NCBI RefSeq assembly: GCF_027568395.1 | Contig: NZ_JANKZL010000003.1 | Location: 124,001-188,000 of the forward strand | From: Aminobacter sp. HY435 | Lineage (GTDB): Bacteria; Pseudomonadota; Alphaproteobacteria; Rhizobiales; Rhizobiaceae | Direction: 5' to 3' | DNA length: 64,000 nt | Part shown: piece after piece, positions 36,417-45,227 of the stretch | How the letters are laid out: every line of letters starts with the position of its first letter | Numbering within the stretch: the stretch's first letter is position 1 | Program-made: the position numbers and the translations under genes | The notes under the pieces: model-generated | The model's input: the letters and a program-made list of their open reading frames with translations, nothing else | What the model was told of the DNA's origin: nothing | The model's database searches: none

Positions 36417-37670
36417 ATGGAACAGAAAACTCCCGACGACGCCATAGAGGCGTTGTTCCCTCTTCCGCGCTGGGAATTCATCGCCATCTGCGCCGCGCTG
36501 ATGGCGGTCAACGCGCTTGCCATCGACATCATGCTGCCGGCCCTGCAGCAGATCGGCGCAAGCCTCGGCGTCGAGAGCGAAAACCACAGGCAGTTCGTCA
36601 TTACCGCCTATGTCGCCGGCATGGGCCTGGCGCTGCTGTTCTACGGCCCGGCGTCCGACAGATTCGGCCGGCGCGTGCCGCTGCTGTTCGGTCTCACCAT
36701 CTACATCCTCGCAGCCTTCGCGGCCGCCTTCGCACCAACCTTCGAGACGCTGCTTGCCTTGCGCTTCATTCAAGGCATCGGCGCGGCATCGACGCGAGTG
36801 ATTGCTGTGTCGGTCGTGCGCGATCGCTACGGCGGCCGGCAGATGGCCGAGATCATGTCGCTGGTGTTCATGGTGTTCATGATCATCCCGGTGCTGGCGC
36901 CGGGCATAGGTCAGCTCGTGATGCTGTTTTCCGAGTGGCACATGATCTTCGTGGTCATGGCGGTGTCCGCACTGGCGATCACGATCTGGACGGCGCTGCG
37001 GCTACCCGAGACGATGCATCCGCGGGACCGGCGACCGCTCAACCTGATGTCCATCGCACGGGGCTTCCGCATCGTGCTGACCACGCGCGTGTCGCTCTTC
37101 TACACGCTCGCCTCGATGATCATCTTCGGCTCGCTGTTCGGCTTCATCAACTCCGCCCAGCAGGTCTATGTCGGCATCTACGGGCTCGGCGTGTGGTTCC
37201 CGCTCGTCTTCGCAGCAATCGCGGCGATGATGTCGGTGTCGTCGTTCCTGAACTCGCGGCTGGTCGTCAAGCTCGGCATGCGGCGTCTGTCGCACGGGGC
37301 GCTAATTGGCTTCACCGCCGTAAGCGCCATCTGGTTCGCATGGTCGCTGACCGGCTGGGTGCCCTTCCCGGTGTTTGTGGCGCTGTTTGCGGCGGCGATG
37401 TTCCAGTTCGGCTGGATCGGCTCGAACTTCAACGCCATCGCGATGGAACCGCTGGGCCACATCGCCGGCACGGCTTCGTCCGTGCAGGCCTTCATGCAGA
37501 CGGTTGGCGGCGGCCTGATCGGCGCATTCATCGGCCAGTCGTTCGACGGGACGGTGATGCCGCTGGCGGCCGGCTATGTCAGCGTGGCCCTTCTGGGACT
37601 GGTGATGGTGCTGATCGCCGAACGCGGCAAGCTGTTCGGCGCTCCGGGCGCTCCGGCGAAACCACACTGA
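36417..37670 (+). CDS. MFS drug-resistance transporter (Bcr/CflA type)
   Basis: A 417-residue 12-helix major facilitator. It shows the DHA1 family pattern: ALMAVNALAIDIMLPALQQI, GLALLFYGPASDRFGRRVPL (motif A, D-R-x-G-R-R) and IGAASTRVIAVSVVRDRYGG. Bcr/CflA members export bicyclomycin, sulfonamides or other drugs by proton antiport. The gene is separated from grxD by a terminator and followed by a bidirectional terminator, so it is its own unit. Confidence 0.9.
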   Translation: MEQKTPDDAIEALFPLPRWEFIAICAALMAVNALAIDIMLPALQQIGASLGVESENHRQFVITAYVAGMGLALLFYGPASDRFGRRVPLLFGLTIYILAAFAAAFAPTFETLLALRFIQGIGAASTRVIAVSVVRDRYGGRQMAEIMSLVFMVFMIIPVLAPGIGQLVMLFSEWHMIFVVMAVSALAITIWTALRLPETMHPRDRRPLNLMSIARGFRIVLTTRVSLFYTLASMIIFGSLFGFINSAQQVYVGIYGLGVWFPLVFAAIAAMMSVSSFLNSRLVVKLGMRRLSHGALIGFTAVSAIWFAWSLTGWVPFPVFVALFAAAMFQFGWIGSNFNAIAMEPLGHIAGTASSVQAFMQTVGGGLIGAFIGQSFDGTVMPLAAGYVSVALLGLVMVLIAERGKLFGAPGAPAKPH

Positions 37671-37688
37671 AGCCTCAGCGCTTCAGAC

Positions 37689-37727
37689 AAAAAAGCCCCA
37701 TTCCGAAGACATCGGGATGGGGTTTTT
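37689..37727. terminator. Bidirectional terminator between MFS gene and ttcA
   Basis: CCCCATTCCGA (37696-37706) pairs with TCGGGATGGGG (37712-37722) with one G-U pair; flanked by AAAAAA on the left and TTTTT on the right, so it serves both the plus-strand MFS gene and the minus-strand ttcA. Confidence 0.9.
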
Positions 37728-37769
37728 CATTGGGCCGAGAACCAACGCTTCGCGCCGATCGCTCGCCGA

Positions 37770-38621
37770 TCAGGAACCCAGCGACAGCGCGGCGAAATCG
37801 AACAGCTTGCGGTCGAGCAGGTGCGACGGACGACTGTTGGAAAGGGCGCGCAGCATCGTGTCCTTGCGGCCCGGCATGCGCTTTTCGATGTCGTCCAGCA
37901 TTGCCTTCATGGCATTGCGCTGCAGCCCTTCCTGGCTGCCGCAGAGGTCGCAGGGGATGATCGGGAACTTCATGGCGTCGGCGAACTTGGCCATGTCGGC
38001 CTCGGCGCAGAAGGCCAGCGGCCGCAGCACCATGACGTCGCCCTCGTCGTTGAGCAGCTTGGGCGGCATGGCGGCGAGACGGCCACCATGAAACAGGTTC
38101 ATGAAGAAGGTTTCGAGGATGTCCTCGCGGTGGTGGCCGAGAACCAGCGACGAGCAGCCCTCCTCGCGGGCGATGCGGTAGAGGTGGCCACGACGCAAGC
38201 GCGAGCACAGCGAACAATAGGTGTTGCCCTCGGCGATCTTGTCGGTGACCACCGAGTAGGTGTCGCGGTATTCGATGCGGTGGGCGATGCCATTGGCGTC
38301 AAGGTAGTCGGGCAGCACGTTCTTGGGGAAATTCGGCTGGCCCTGGTCGAGATTGCAGGCGAGCAGATCGACCGGCAGCAGGCCGCGCCATTTGAGGTCG
38401 AGCAGCACGGCGAGCAGACCGTAGGAGTCCTTGCCACCCGACAGCGCCACCAGCCAGCGCTCGCCCGGCCTGGCCATGGCGTAGTCCTCGATGGCCTGGC
38501 GCGTCTGCCTGAGCAGGCGCTTGCGCAGTTTGTTGAACTCCACCGAGGACGGCGCGTCGCGGTAAAGCGGGAACGCGCCTTCGGCGGGCTCGGCCAGCGC
38601 ATCTGCTTCGTGAATACCCAT
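37770..38621 (-). CDS. ttcA: tRNA 2-thiocytidine synthase TtcA
   Basis: A 283-residue PP-loop ATPase that thiolates cytidine 32 of some tRNAs. The PP-loop is [16 protein letters not shown] near residue 58; the [4Fe-4S]-binding C-x2-C are [10 protein letters not shown] and PCDLCGSQ. Normal length. It has no close partner gene; the promoter should lie between it and rpsD. Confidence 0.95.
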   Translation of the reverse strand: MGIHEADALAEPAEGAFPLYRDAPSSVEFNKLRKRLLRQTRQAIEDYAMARPGERWLVALSGGKDSYGLLAVLLDLKWRGLLPVDLLACNLDQGQPNFPKNVLPDYLDANGIAHRIEYRDTYSVVTDKIAEGNTYCSLCSRLRRGHLYRIAREEGCSSLVLGHHREDILETFFMNLFHGGRLAAMPPKLLNDEGDVMVLRPLAFCAEADMAKFADAMKFPIIPCDLCGSQEGLQRNAMKAMLDDIEKRMPGRKDTMLRALSNSRPSHLLDRKLFDFAALSLGS

Positions 38622-38742
38622 GAAGGCCTTCCTTACCAGCCGGCGATTGCGGACCTGTGCCCGCCATCCAGCCCGAACGGCATATTTCGCATTATCGCGC
38701 AGGGTGCAAGGCGGCGTAAGCGCCGGGCTGCGCCCGCAAACG

Positions 38743-38769
38743 AAAAGAGCGGCCGTTTCCGGCCGCTCT
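38743..38769 (-). terminator. Terminator of rpsD
   Basis: On the minus strand AGAGCGGCC pairs with GGCCGCTCT around a GAAA-type tetraloop, followed by TTTTCG, 28 bases after the rpsD stop. Confidence 0.9.
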
Positions 38770-38797
38770 CTGGAATTCGATGCTGTATCCGAATGGA

Positions 38798-39415
38798 TTA
38801 GCGCGAATAGAATTCGACGACGAGGTTCGGTTCCATCTGCACTGCGTACGGAACGTCCGACAGGCCGGGAACGCGAGCGAAGGTTGCGACCATCTTGTTG
38901 TGATCGACTTCGATGTAGTCCGGAACGTCGCGCTCGGCGAGAGCGACCGACTCGAGGACGATCACCAGCTGCTTCGACTTCTCGCGAACTTCAATGACGT
39001 CGCCGGCCTTGCAACGGTACGAACCGATGTTGGTGCGCTTGCCGTTGACGTTGATGTGGCCGTGGTTGACGAACTGACGGGCCGCGAAGATGGTCGGCAC
39101 GAACTTGGCGCGATAGACGACGGCGTCCAGGCGCGACTCGAGCAGGCCGATCAAGTTCTCGGAGGTGTCGCCCTTGCGGCGGTTGGCCTCTTCGTAGGTC
39201 TTGCGGAACTGCTTTTCCGAAACGTCGCCGTAGTGACCCTTCAGCTTCTGCTTGGCGCGCAGCTGCAGACCGAAGTCGGACAGCTTGCCCTTGCGGCGCT
39301 GGCCGTGCTGGCCGGGGCCGTATTCACGCTTGTTGACCGGGGACTTCGGACGGCCCCAGATGTTTTCGCCAAGACGGCGATCGATTTTGTACTTAGCGGA
39401 TTCGCGCTTGCTCAT
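38798..39415 (-). CDS. rpsD: 30S ribosomal protein S4
   Basis: A 205-residue S4 that nucleates assembly of the 30S body through 16S r[23 protein letters not shown] and [19 protein letters not shown] are typical, then the S4 RNA-binding domain [20 protein letters not shown] and [26 protein letters not shown] precedes the ATG. Encoded alone rather than in the alpha operon, as usual in alphaproteobacteria, with its own strong terminator. Confidence 0.98.
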   Translation of the reverse strand: MSKRESAKYKIDRRLGENIWGRPKSPVNKREYGPGQHGQRRKGKLSDFGLQLRAKQKLKGHYGDVSEKQFRKTYEEANRRKGDTSENLIGLLESRLDAVVYRAKFVPTIFAARQFVNHGHINVNGKRTNIGSYRCKAGDVIEVREKSKQLVIVLESVALAERDVPDYIEVDHNKMVATFARVPGLSDVPYAVQMEPNLVVEFYSR

Positions 39416-39561
39416 CGCATTTCCCTTCAAAAAGTTGCACCCGGAACTTCACGTTCCAGGCGAGGAAAACGCGCCCTCCTCTGGCCCCCGTTTTCGGAGC
39501 CTGACAGGACCTTCCACGCACGCTTTGCGGAAAAGGTCCACGGGACACGTCAAATGAAACA

Positions 39562-39579
39562 CCGGGCGTTTCGGCCCGG
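39562..39579 (-). terminator. Possible terminator of the 2OG oxygenase gene
   Basis: CCGGGC/GCCCGG stem with a six-base loop; on the minus strand it is followed by TGTTTCATTTG, about 60 bases after the oxygenase stop. Confidence 0.55.
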
Positions 39580-39639
39580 CGTTGGCGGCTAACTAGGGGA
39601 AACGGGCCGGAATGTCAACGCTTCGCGCCCGCAGCCGGC

Positions 39640-40347
39640 TCACTTCGCGTCGTGGAAGATGATGCCGAGGGTGAAGCGCTCGCCGGAGCGGATACGGCTG
39701 ACGCCATGGCGCATCTTGACCCTGTAATCGCCGCGGCTTCCAGCCTTGGGCCGGTCGTTGACGGCAAACAGCGCGCCACAGCCCATGCGCAGCGGCACGA
39801 CCTCGGCGCGTGACTGCATGCGCGGCCGCTGCTCGGTCATGACGAACTCGCCTCCGTCGAACTCCTCGCCCGGCTCGCTCAGCAGAATCACCAGCTGCAC
39901 GGGGAAGAGATGCGCGCCATAGACGTCCTGGTGCAGGCAATTGTAGTCGCCGGCGCCATATTTGAGCAGCAGCGGCGTCGGCCGCGTCTGGCCGTCTGCA
40001 TGGCACTCGGCCAGGAAGGAGTCGAGATCGGGCGGATAGCACCTGTCGATGCCCATGCGCTCGTTCCAACTGGTAGCGAAGGACGCGAGTCGGCCATAAA
40101 AACTGCGGCGCAGCGCAGAAATCGTGTCGGGCAGCGGATCGGCGAAGTATTTGTATTCGCCCGAGCCGAAGCCATGGCGCCGCATGACGATGCGGCTGCG
40201 GAAATGTTCGTCGGCGGCGTAGAGCGAGCGCAGGCGGCGACAGGTTTCGCGGTCGAGCAGCGGCCCGGTTGGAGCCACCCCGAACTCGTCGAGTTCGGCG
40301 AACACGCGCTGCCAATCGATACTCTCCGAAATCAACTCTGCTTCCAT
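39640..40347 (-). CDS. 2-oxoglutarate/Fe(II)-dependent oxygenase
   Basis: A 235-residue 2OG-Fe(II) oxygenase-superfamily protein. The iron triad is visible: NCLHQDVYG (His and Asp of HxD) and MRHGVSRIRSGERFTLGII, holding the distal His and the 2OG-binding Arg. FDGGEFVMTEQRP and NDRPKAGSRGDYR fit the PHD2-/Tpa1-like group. The substrate is unknown; prolyl or lysyl hydroxylation of a protein is one possibility. Preceded by a 142-base gap holding an unrelated plus-strand gene stub. Confidence 0.85.
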   Translation of the reverse strand: MEAELISESIDWQRVFAELDEFGVAPTGPLLDRETCRRLRSLYAADEHFRSRIVMRRHGFGSGEYKYFADPLPDTISALRRSFYGRLASFATSWNERMGIDRCYPPDLDSFLAECHADGQTRPTPLLLKYGAGDYNCLHQDVYGAHLFPVQLVILLSEPGEEFDGGEFVMTEQRPRMQSRAEVVPLRMGCGALFAVNDRPKAGSRGDYRVKMRHGVSRIRSGERFTLGIIFHDAK

Positions 40348-40464
40348 CCGATGCGCTCCTTGCCTCGACCACCACGGAGACTAGGCGCGCACAGGCTGTG
40401 GCGCATTCCGATTCCTGCGCGGTCAGGCAGCCCAAGGCAAAGCGGGCGAAATGGAGAAACCACC

Positions 40465-40503
40465 ATGAAAATCGCTCTTGTCGGCGCGGTCAGGCCAAGC
40501 TGA
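40465..40503 (+). pseudogene. 5' stub of a lost gene (MKIALVGA...)
   Basis: A plus-strand ATG with an ideal GGAG seven to eight bases upstream begins [12 protein letters not shown] and stops after 12 codons. The first residues are the start of a Rossmann-fold protein such as an NAD(P)-dependent oxidoreductase. The frame stops where the murI 3' end begins (overlap from 40490), as if a deletion fused the beginning of a gene to murI. Short, so inference only. Confidence 0.4.
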
Positions 40504-41290
40504 GCCCGAAGCCTTGCATCAGCCGGGCCGTGGCGAAATGCGGCTTGCCCGAGGTGAAGATGGCGAGGTCGCGGCCAAAGGCCGGGGCCTCGTTGCGCGA
40601 CGAACCATCGCGTGGCTTGAGCAGCGACAGGGCGCGGCGGGCAATGGCCTCGGCGGGATCGATCCAGTCGACGGGCCAAGGGGCAGTCTTGCGCATGCGG
40701 TTGACCAGGAACGGATAGTGCGTGCAGGCGAGCACGACAATGTCCGTGCGGCGCCCGTCCTGCTCGACAAAACATGGCGCGATTTCCTCGGCCACCACAT
40801 CTTCGTCGACGAAGCCTTCCCGCATGTAGGTTTCGGCCAGAGCTGCCAGCCGGTGGCTGCCGACGAGGCGAACGTGACACTTCGACCCCCATTGGGTGAT
40901 CAGGTCGCGCGTATACTGGCGCTTGACCGTGCCGGGCGTTGCCAGCACCGAGACAAGGCCCGAGCGCGTGCGCTCCGCCGCCGGCTTGATCGCCGGCACC
41001 GTGCCGACGAACGGATGGCCGGGGAAACGCTCGCGGATTGCCTCGATGACCAGCGTAGAGGCGGTGTTGCATGGAATGACAGACAGCTCCGGCTTGAAGC
41101 GCTCGAGCAACTCGTCGAACAGGCCGAGGATGCGCTCCTTCAGCGCCGGCTCCTCCCAATTGCCATAGGGAAAGGCGGCATCGTCGGCGACATAGACGAA
41201 GCGCCGGTCGGGCATCAGCACGCGCGCCTCGCGCAGCACCGTCAAGCCCCCGATGCCCGAATCGAACATCAGGATCGGCCGGTCAGTCAT
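40490..41290 (-). CDS. murI: Glutamate racemase
   Basis: A 266-residue racemase making D-glutamate for peptidoglycan. [18 protein letters not shown] holds the first conserved Asp/Ser, [11 protein letters not shown] the first catalytic Cys, and [16 protein letters not shown] the second Cys with the His. Normal length. The ATG at 41290 overlaps the end of the trmJ gene by eight bases, so the two are co-translated. Confidence 0.96.
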   Translation of the reverse strand: MTDRPILMFDSGIGGLTVLREARVLMPDRRFVYVADDAAFPYGNWEEPALKERILGLFDELLERFKPELSVIPCNTASTLVIEAIRERFPGHPFVGTVPAIKPAAERTRSGLVSVLATPGTVKRQYTRDLITQWGSKCHVRLVGSHRLAALAETYMREGFVDEDVVAEEIAPCFVEQDGRRTDIVVLACTHYPFLVNRMRKTAPWPVDWIDPAEAIARRALSLLKPRDGSSRNEAPAFGRDLAIFTSGKPHFATARLMQGFGLSLA

Positions 41291-42158
41291 TGTCGAGCCC
41301 CTTGCCGCCAACCGGCGGCTCCTCGCCGTCGTCTACGCCTGCGCTGCCCGAATGGGCGGCCTGGTCGACCTTGGCCTTGCGATCGGGATAGCCCTTGCCG
41401 CGCGGTTCCTTGGGCGAAAAATAGTCGAGCGAGGCGACCACGCCGCGCAGCACCTTGAGTTCCGGCTCGAAGAACCCGGCGCGCGTCAGCACCGCGCGAA
41501 GATTGTCGATCATCTTCGGCTTCTTGGGCGCCGGGCGGAAATAGCCGCGTGCGTCGAGCGCCGATTCGAGGTGATCGAACAGCCCCTGCAACTGCTCCTT
41601 GGTCGCCGGAACCATTTCCGGACCCGAAAAATTGGTCTGGGTCTCGCTTTCCAGGCCCGACTTCATCCACTCGTAAGACATGAGCAGCACGGCCTGGGCG
41701 ATGTTGAGCGAAGAAAAGCCGGGATCGACCGGGAAGGTGACAATCTCGTCGGCGAGGCCGACTTCCTCATTGTAAAGCCCGAAGCGCTCGCGCCCGAACA
41801 TGATGCCGGTACGCTGGCCACCGCGGCTGCGCGCCCTGAGCGCCCTGCCCGCTTCGACCGGGCCGCGGACTTCCTTGAAGCCGTCGCGTTCCCTTGCCGT
41901 GGTGGCGAAGACAAAGTTGAGGTCGGCGAGAGCCGAAGCAAGATCGGGGAAGACCGCCACGGCATCGATGACATGGTCGGCGCGGCTTGCGGCCGCACGC
42001 GCCTTCTCGTTCGGCCAGCCGTCGCGCGGATTGACCAGCCTGAGTTCGGCGAGGCCGAAATTGGCCATGGCGCGCGCCACCATGCCGATGTTTTCGCCAA
42101 GCTGCGGCTCGACGAGGATGATGACAGGCATTGCGGAGGGCTGGGACGTTTCGGTCAT
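41283..42158 (-). CDS. trmJ: RNA 2'-O-methyltransferase TrmJ-type
   Basis: A 291-residue SPOUT methyltransferase of the TrmJ/TrmH group. [20 protein letters not shown] is the N-terminal core and [19 protein letters not shown] and [15 protein letters not shown] the trefoil-knot SAM-binding motifs. It is expected to methylate C32/U32 of tRNA. A long, partly charged C-terminal extension of about 45 residues is present (ending [15 protein letters not shown]). The start at 42158 gives [17 protein letters not shown]; a second Met (MPVI) is possible. The symbol is by family and could be another TrmH paralogue. Confidence 0.85.
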   Translation of the reverse strand: MTETSQPSAMPVIILVEPQLGENIGMVARAMANFGLAELRLVNPRDGWPNEKARAAASRADHVIDAVAVFPDLASALADLNFVFATTARERDGFKEVRGPVEAGRALRARSRGGQRTGIMFGRERFGLYNEEVGLADEIVTFPVDPGFSSLNIAQAVLLMSYEWMKSGLESETQTNFSGPEMVPATKEQLQGLFDHLESALDARGYFRPAPKKPKMIDNLRAVLTRAGFFEPELKVLRGVVASLDYFSPKEPRGKGYPDRKAKVDQAAHSGSAGVDDGEEPPVGGKGLDND

Positions 42159-42433
42159 GGAGGCGATTGAACCACAAATTGCGACTTTTGCGCGTCCCTG
42201 ACATATTCGGCGCGGAAAATGAAGTTCCGGTAACGAACAGCCATGCCGGCAACCTCGCAGATCTGACAACCGCGAGGCCCCGCCCGCAGGCGCTTCATAC
42301 ATCGTCAGCAGCCGCGCCGAGGATGGCAGCGGCAATCGTTTGCGCGGCCCGACGGGCTTTGATATAGGGGCCGCACTCCCTATTACGAACCCTCCGAAAC
42401 CCCACGGGTTTCAAGCAGAAAGAGGCACTTTCC

Positions 42434-43645
42434 ATGGCGAAGATCAAGGTGGCCAACCCCGTCGTCGAGCTCGACGGCGATGAGATGACCCGCATCATCT
42501 GGCAGTTCATCAAAGACAAGCTGATCCACCCTTATCTCGACATCGACCTGCGCTACTACGACCTCAGCGTCGAAAACCGCGATGCCACCGACGACCAGGT
42601 GACCATCGATTCGGCCAACGCGATCAAGGAATTCGGCGTAGGCGTGAAGTGCGCCACCATCACCCCTGACGAGCAGCGCGTCGAGGAATTCAAGCTCAAG
42701 AAGATGTGGAAGTCGCCCAACGGCACCATCCGCAACATCCTGGGCGGCACTATCTTCCGTGAACCGATCATCATGAAGAACGTGCCGCGCCTCGTTCCAG
42801 GCTGGACCAAGCCGATCATCGTCGGCCGTCACGCCTTCGGCGACCAGTACAAGGCCACCGACTTCCGCTTCCCCGGCAAGGGCAAGCTGACGATCAAGTT
42901 TGTCGGCGAGGACGGCCAGGTGATCGAGCACGACGTGTTCGACGCGCCGGGCGCCGGCGTGGCGATGGCCATGTACAATCTCGACGAGTCGATCCGCGAA
43001 TTCGCCCGCGCTTCGCTGAACTACGGCCTGCTGCGCAACTACCCGGTCTACCTGTCGACCAAGAACACAATCCTCAAGGCCTATGACGGACGCTTCAAGG
43101 ACCTCTTCCAGGAAGTCTACGAGAAGGAATTCGAGGCAGAGTTCAAGGCGCGCAAGCTCTGGTACGAACACCGCCTGATCGACGACATGGTGGCCTCGAG
43201 CCTGAAATGGTCGGGCGGTTATGTCTGGGCCTGCAAGAACTATGACGGCGACGTCCAGTCCGACACGGTTGCCCAGGGCTTCGGCTCGCTCGGCCTGATG
43301 ACCTCGGTGCTGATGACGCCTGATGGCAAGACGGTGGAAGCGGAAGCTGCGCATGGCACCGTGACGCGCCACTACCGCCAGCACCAGAAGGGCGAGGAAA
43401 CCTCGACCAACTCGATCGCCTCGATCTTCGCCTGGACCCGCGGTCTCGCGCACCGCGCCAAGCTCGACGACAATGCCGAGCTGAAGCGCTTCGCCGACAC
43501 GCTCGAACGCGTCTGCATCCAGACCGTCGAGTCCGGCTACATGACCAAGGACCTGTCGCTGCTGATCGGTCCGGACCAGCCCTGGCTGTCGACCACCGGC
43601 TTCCTCGACAAGATCGACGAGAACCTGCAGAAGGCGATGGCATAA
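42434..43645 (+). CDS. icd: NADP-dependent isocitrate dehydrogenase
   Basis: A 403-residue type II (eukaryote-like) dimeric isocitrate dehydrogenase, which oxidises isocitrate to 2-oxoglutarate in the TCA cycle. [20 protein letters not shown] is the N-terminus; [17 protein letters not shown] is the substrate loop and [20 protein letters not shown] the metal/coenzyme region. Normal length. A strong terminator follows at once. Confidence 0.97.
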   Translation: MAKIKVANPVVELDGDEMTRIIWQFIKDKLIHPYLDIDLRYYDLSVENRDATDDQVTIDSANAIKEFGVGVKCATITPDEQRVEEFKLKKMWKSPNGTIRNILGGTIFREPIIMKNVPRLVPGWTKPIIVGRHAFGDQYKATDFRFPGKGKLTIKFVGEDGQVIEHDVFDAPGAGVAMAMYNLDESIREFARASLNYGLLRNYPVYLSTKNTILKAYDGRFKDLFQEVYEKEFEAEFKARKLWYEHRLIDDMVASSLKWSGGYVWACKNYDGDVQSDTVAQGFGSLGLMTSVLMTPDGKTVEAEAAHGTVTRHYRQHQKGEETSTNSIASIFAWTRGLAHRAKLDDNAELKRFADTLERVCIQTVESGYMTKDLSLLIGPDQPWLSTTGFLDKIDENLQKAMA

Positions 43646-43665
43646 GCCTCGCGCCGACCAAACGC

Positions 43666-43699
43666 AAAAGCCCCGGATCATTGCTCCGGGGCTTTTTTT
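43666..43699 (+). terminator. Terminator of icd
   Basis: AAAAGCCCCGGA (43666-43677) pairs with TCCGGGGCTTTT (43685-43696) around seven bases, then more T. Also reads on the minus strand and may serve the DUF2798 gene. Confidence 0.92.
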
Positions 43700-43710
43700 G
43701 TTTTTCAGCT

Positions 43711-43935
43711 CTATCTCCTGGCGGTCAGGCCGACGGCCAGCGAAAACGCCATCTTGCCCACGACCAGCGACAGGCAGAACGCCAGCGGCCAGGCGACGAC
43801 GAAGTGACGCGCCCAGGCGTGCAGCCATTCTGTGGTGACGCCCAGTTCAAGGAGCGCGAAAAAGCCCGTCATCATCAGGGCCATGGAAAAGGAGATGATC
43901 GCCTGGGCGATCAGGAGCGTCTTGGGACTGTGCAT
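43711..43935 (-). CDS. DUF2798 small membrane protein
   Basis: A 74-residue protein with two transmembrane helices (TLLIAQAIISFSMALMMTGF and WPLAFCLSLVVGKMAFSLAV), the DUF2798 pattern. Inner membrane; function unknown. CGGAGAACC precedes the ATG at 43935. It ends next to the icd terminator, which is shared in reverse orientation. Confidence 0.8.
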   Translation of the reverse strand: MHSPKTLLIAQAIISFSMALMMTGFFALLELGVTTEWLHAWARHFVVAWPLAFCLSLVVGKMAFSLAVGLTARR

Positions 43936-44189
43936 GTGGTTCTCCGGTGTCGGGGCGGAGAAGGATGGAAAAGCGAACGCCCATCGCAGCACCACCCCTG
44001 ATGAGGTTTGCTGCCGTGGGTTCGCAGTCGCGACGTCGTCCCGACTTGTCGGGCACCGGAATAACCAACCGGCTCATTCTTTTCGGCCAGCGAGCCCTAT
44101 GGCCGGGGCGGGCTGCTGTCAAGCGCCCGACGGCGACCAACCGTCGGGCACAGTTGCCCCCCACGATCAGTCGCGCCTGGAGTTGCTGT

Positions 44190-45038
44190 CTAGACCAGTG
44201 GCATATGGATGTCGGTCAGGAGTTCCGCCGGGGCCACGTCGCGCGGATTGTTGAGGTATTCCTCGAACATCAGAGCATCACGCAGCTGGCGGCCCGATTT
44301 CGGCAGCCATTCCGCATAGAGCCACTTATAGGCCATGTGCATTTCGGCATAGGGACCCTTGTGGCGAAGAACGGCGTACTCTCCGCCCGGGATTTCGCGC
44401 CTTTCGAGCGGCGCTGCGGCGGGCGTGGTCGCATCGGCGCTGACGCAGGCAACGGAGCGCAGCTTTTCTTCGGATACGAGATCGGGATCGTCGAGATAGA
44501 CGCCGATCATGCGCATGTCGGGCCGCGCCTGGCCGCGAGCATAGAGCGTGCCGAACAGTTGTTCGAAAGCCTTGCCGATCTGCATGTAGGAGCCTTGATG
44601 GGCAACGCCGACGAGGCTGGTGTCGGGGATGTTTCGGATCTGAACGTCGAACATGTGGGAAGCCTTTCCTCTGTGGGTTTCAAACAGCTTGTGGCTTCCC
44701 TCCCTCCGGTAACGCGCCGGCGGCATGCCGTAGACAGCCTTGAAGATGCGGTTGAACGACTGGACATTGGGATAGCCAGACCGTTTCGCAATCTCACCGA
44801 TGCCCAGATCCGTGCCCACGATGTCTCCGGCGGCGCGGTGCAGCCTGAGACGCTTGACAGTGGCGGCAAGCGTCTCGCCGTAGATGGCGCGGTAGATCCT
44901 GTGCCAGTGATAGCTCGACAGGCAGGCGATGTCGGCCAGGCGATCCATATCCAGCTCCTCGTCGAGGTGCTCATGAATATGGGCCGAAACCCTTCTCAGG
45001 CGGGCTTCATAGACCGCCCATGCCGTTTCGCCATTCAT
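44190..45038 (-). CDS. AraC-type regulator with GyrI-like domain
   Basis: A 282-residue protein. The N-terminal two helix-turn-helix repeats are AraC-type (LADIACLSSYHWHRIYRAIY and IGEIAKRSGYPNVQSFNRIF); the C-terminal half is a GyrI-like/SoxS-Rob-type small-molecule-binding domain (VGVAHQGSYMQIGKAFEQL, EIPGGEYAVLRHKGPYAEMH, LLTDIHMPLV). Such Rob/SbmC-like regulators often respond to toxic compounds and control efflux genes. The start at 45038 has GAGG seven bases upstream; ATG 45050 and a further TTG are alternatives. Target unknown. Confidence 0.88.
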   Translation of the reverse strand: MNGETAWAVYEARLRRVSAHIHEHLDEELDMDRLADIACLSSYHWHRIYRAIYGETLAATVKRLRLHRAAGDIVGTDLGIGEIAKRSGYPNVQSFNRIFKAVYGMPPARYRREGSHKLFETHRGKASHMFDVQIRNIPDTSLVGVAHQGSYMQIGKAFEQLFGTLYARGQARPDMRMIGVYLDDPDLVSEEKLRSVACVSADATTPAAAPLERREIPGGEYAVLRHKGPYAEMHMAYKWLYAEWLPKSGRQLRDALMFEEYLNNPRDVAPAELLTDIHMPLV

Positions 45039-45170
45039 GCCAAGCCTCATGCAAATCGATCGGCCGGACACAACCATAGCCCGGTTTGACAAATCCTGCT
45101 GACTTCACGGGACGTCAATTCAAAGCGCCGGATCGGCTGTTGCGCGAAGCAGGACGACCCGGCACCGCGG

Positions 45171-45205
45171 AAAAGAAAAGGGCGGGTGCCGAAGCACCCG
45201 CCCTT
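45171..45205 (-). terminator. Terminator of alaS
   Basis: On the minus strand AAGGGCGGGTGC/GCACCCGCCCTT (about 12 base pairs) with a C(UUCG)G tetraloop is followed by TTTTCTTTT, 23 bases after the alaS stop. Confidence 0.95.
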
Positions 45206-45227
45206 CAATTGCTGCAGGCGGTCAGGG

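Noticed and set aside
42383-43828. 481-codon open frame antisense to icd
   Set aside because: Runs through the icd terminator and has no protein features; icd is intact on the other strand.
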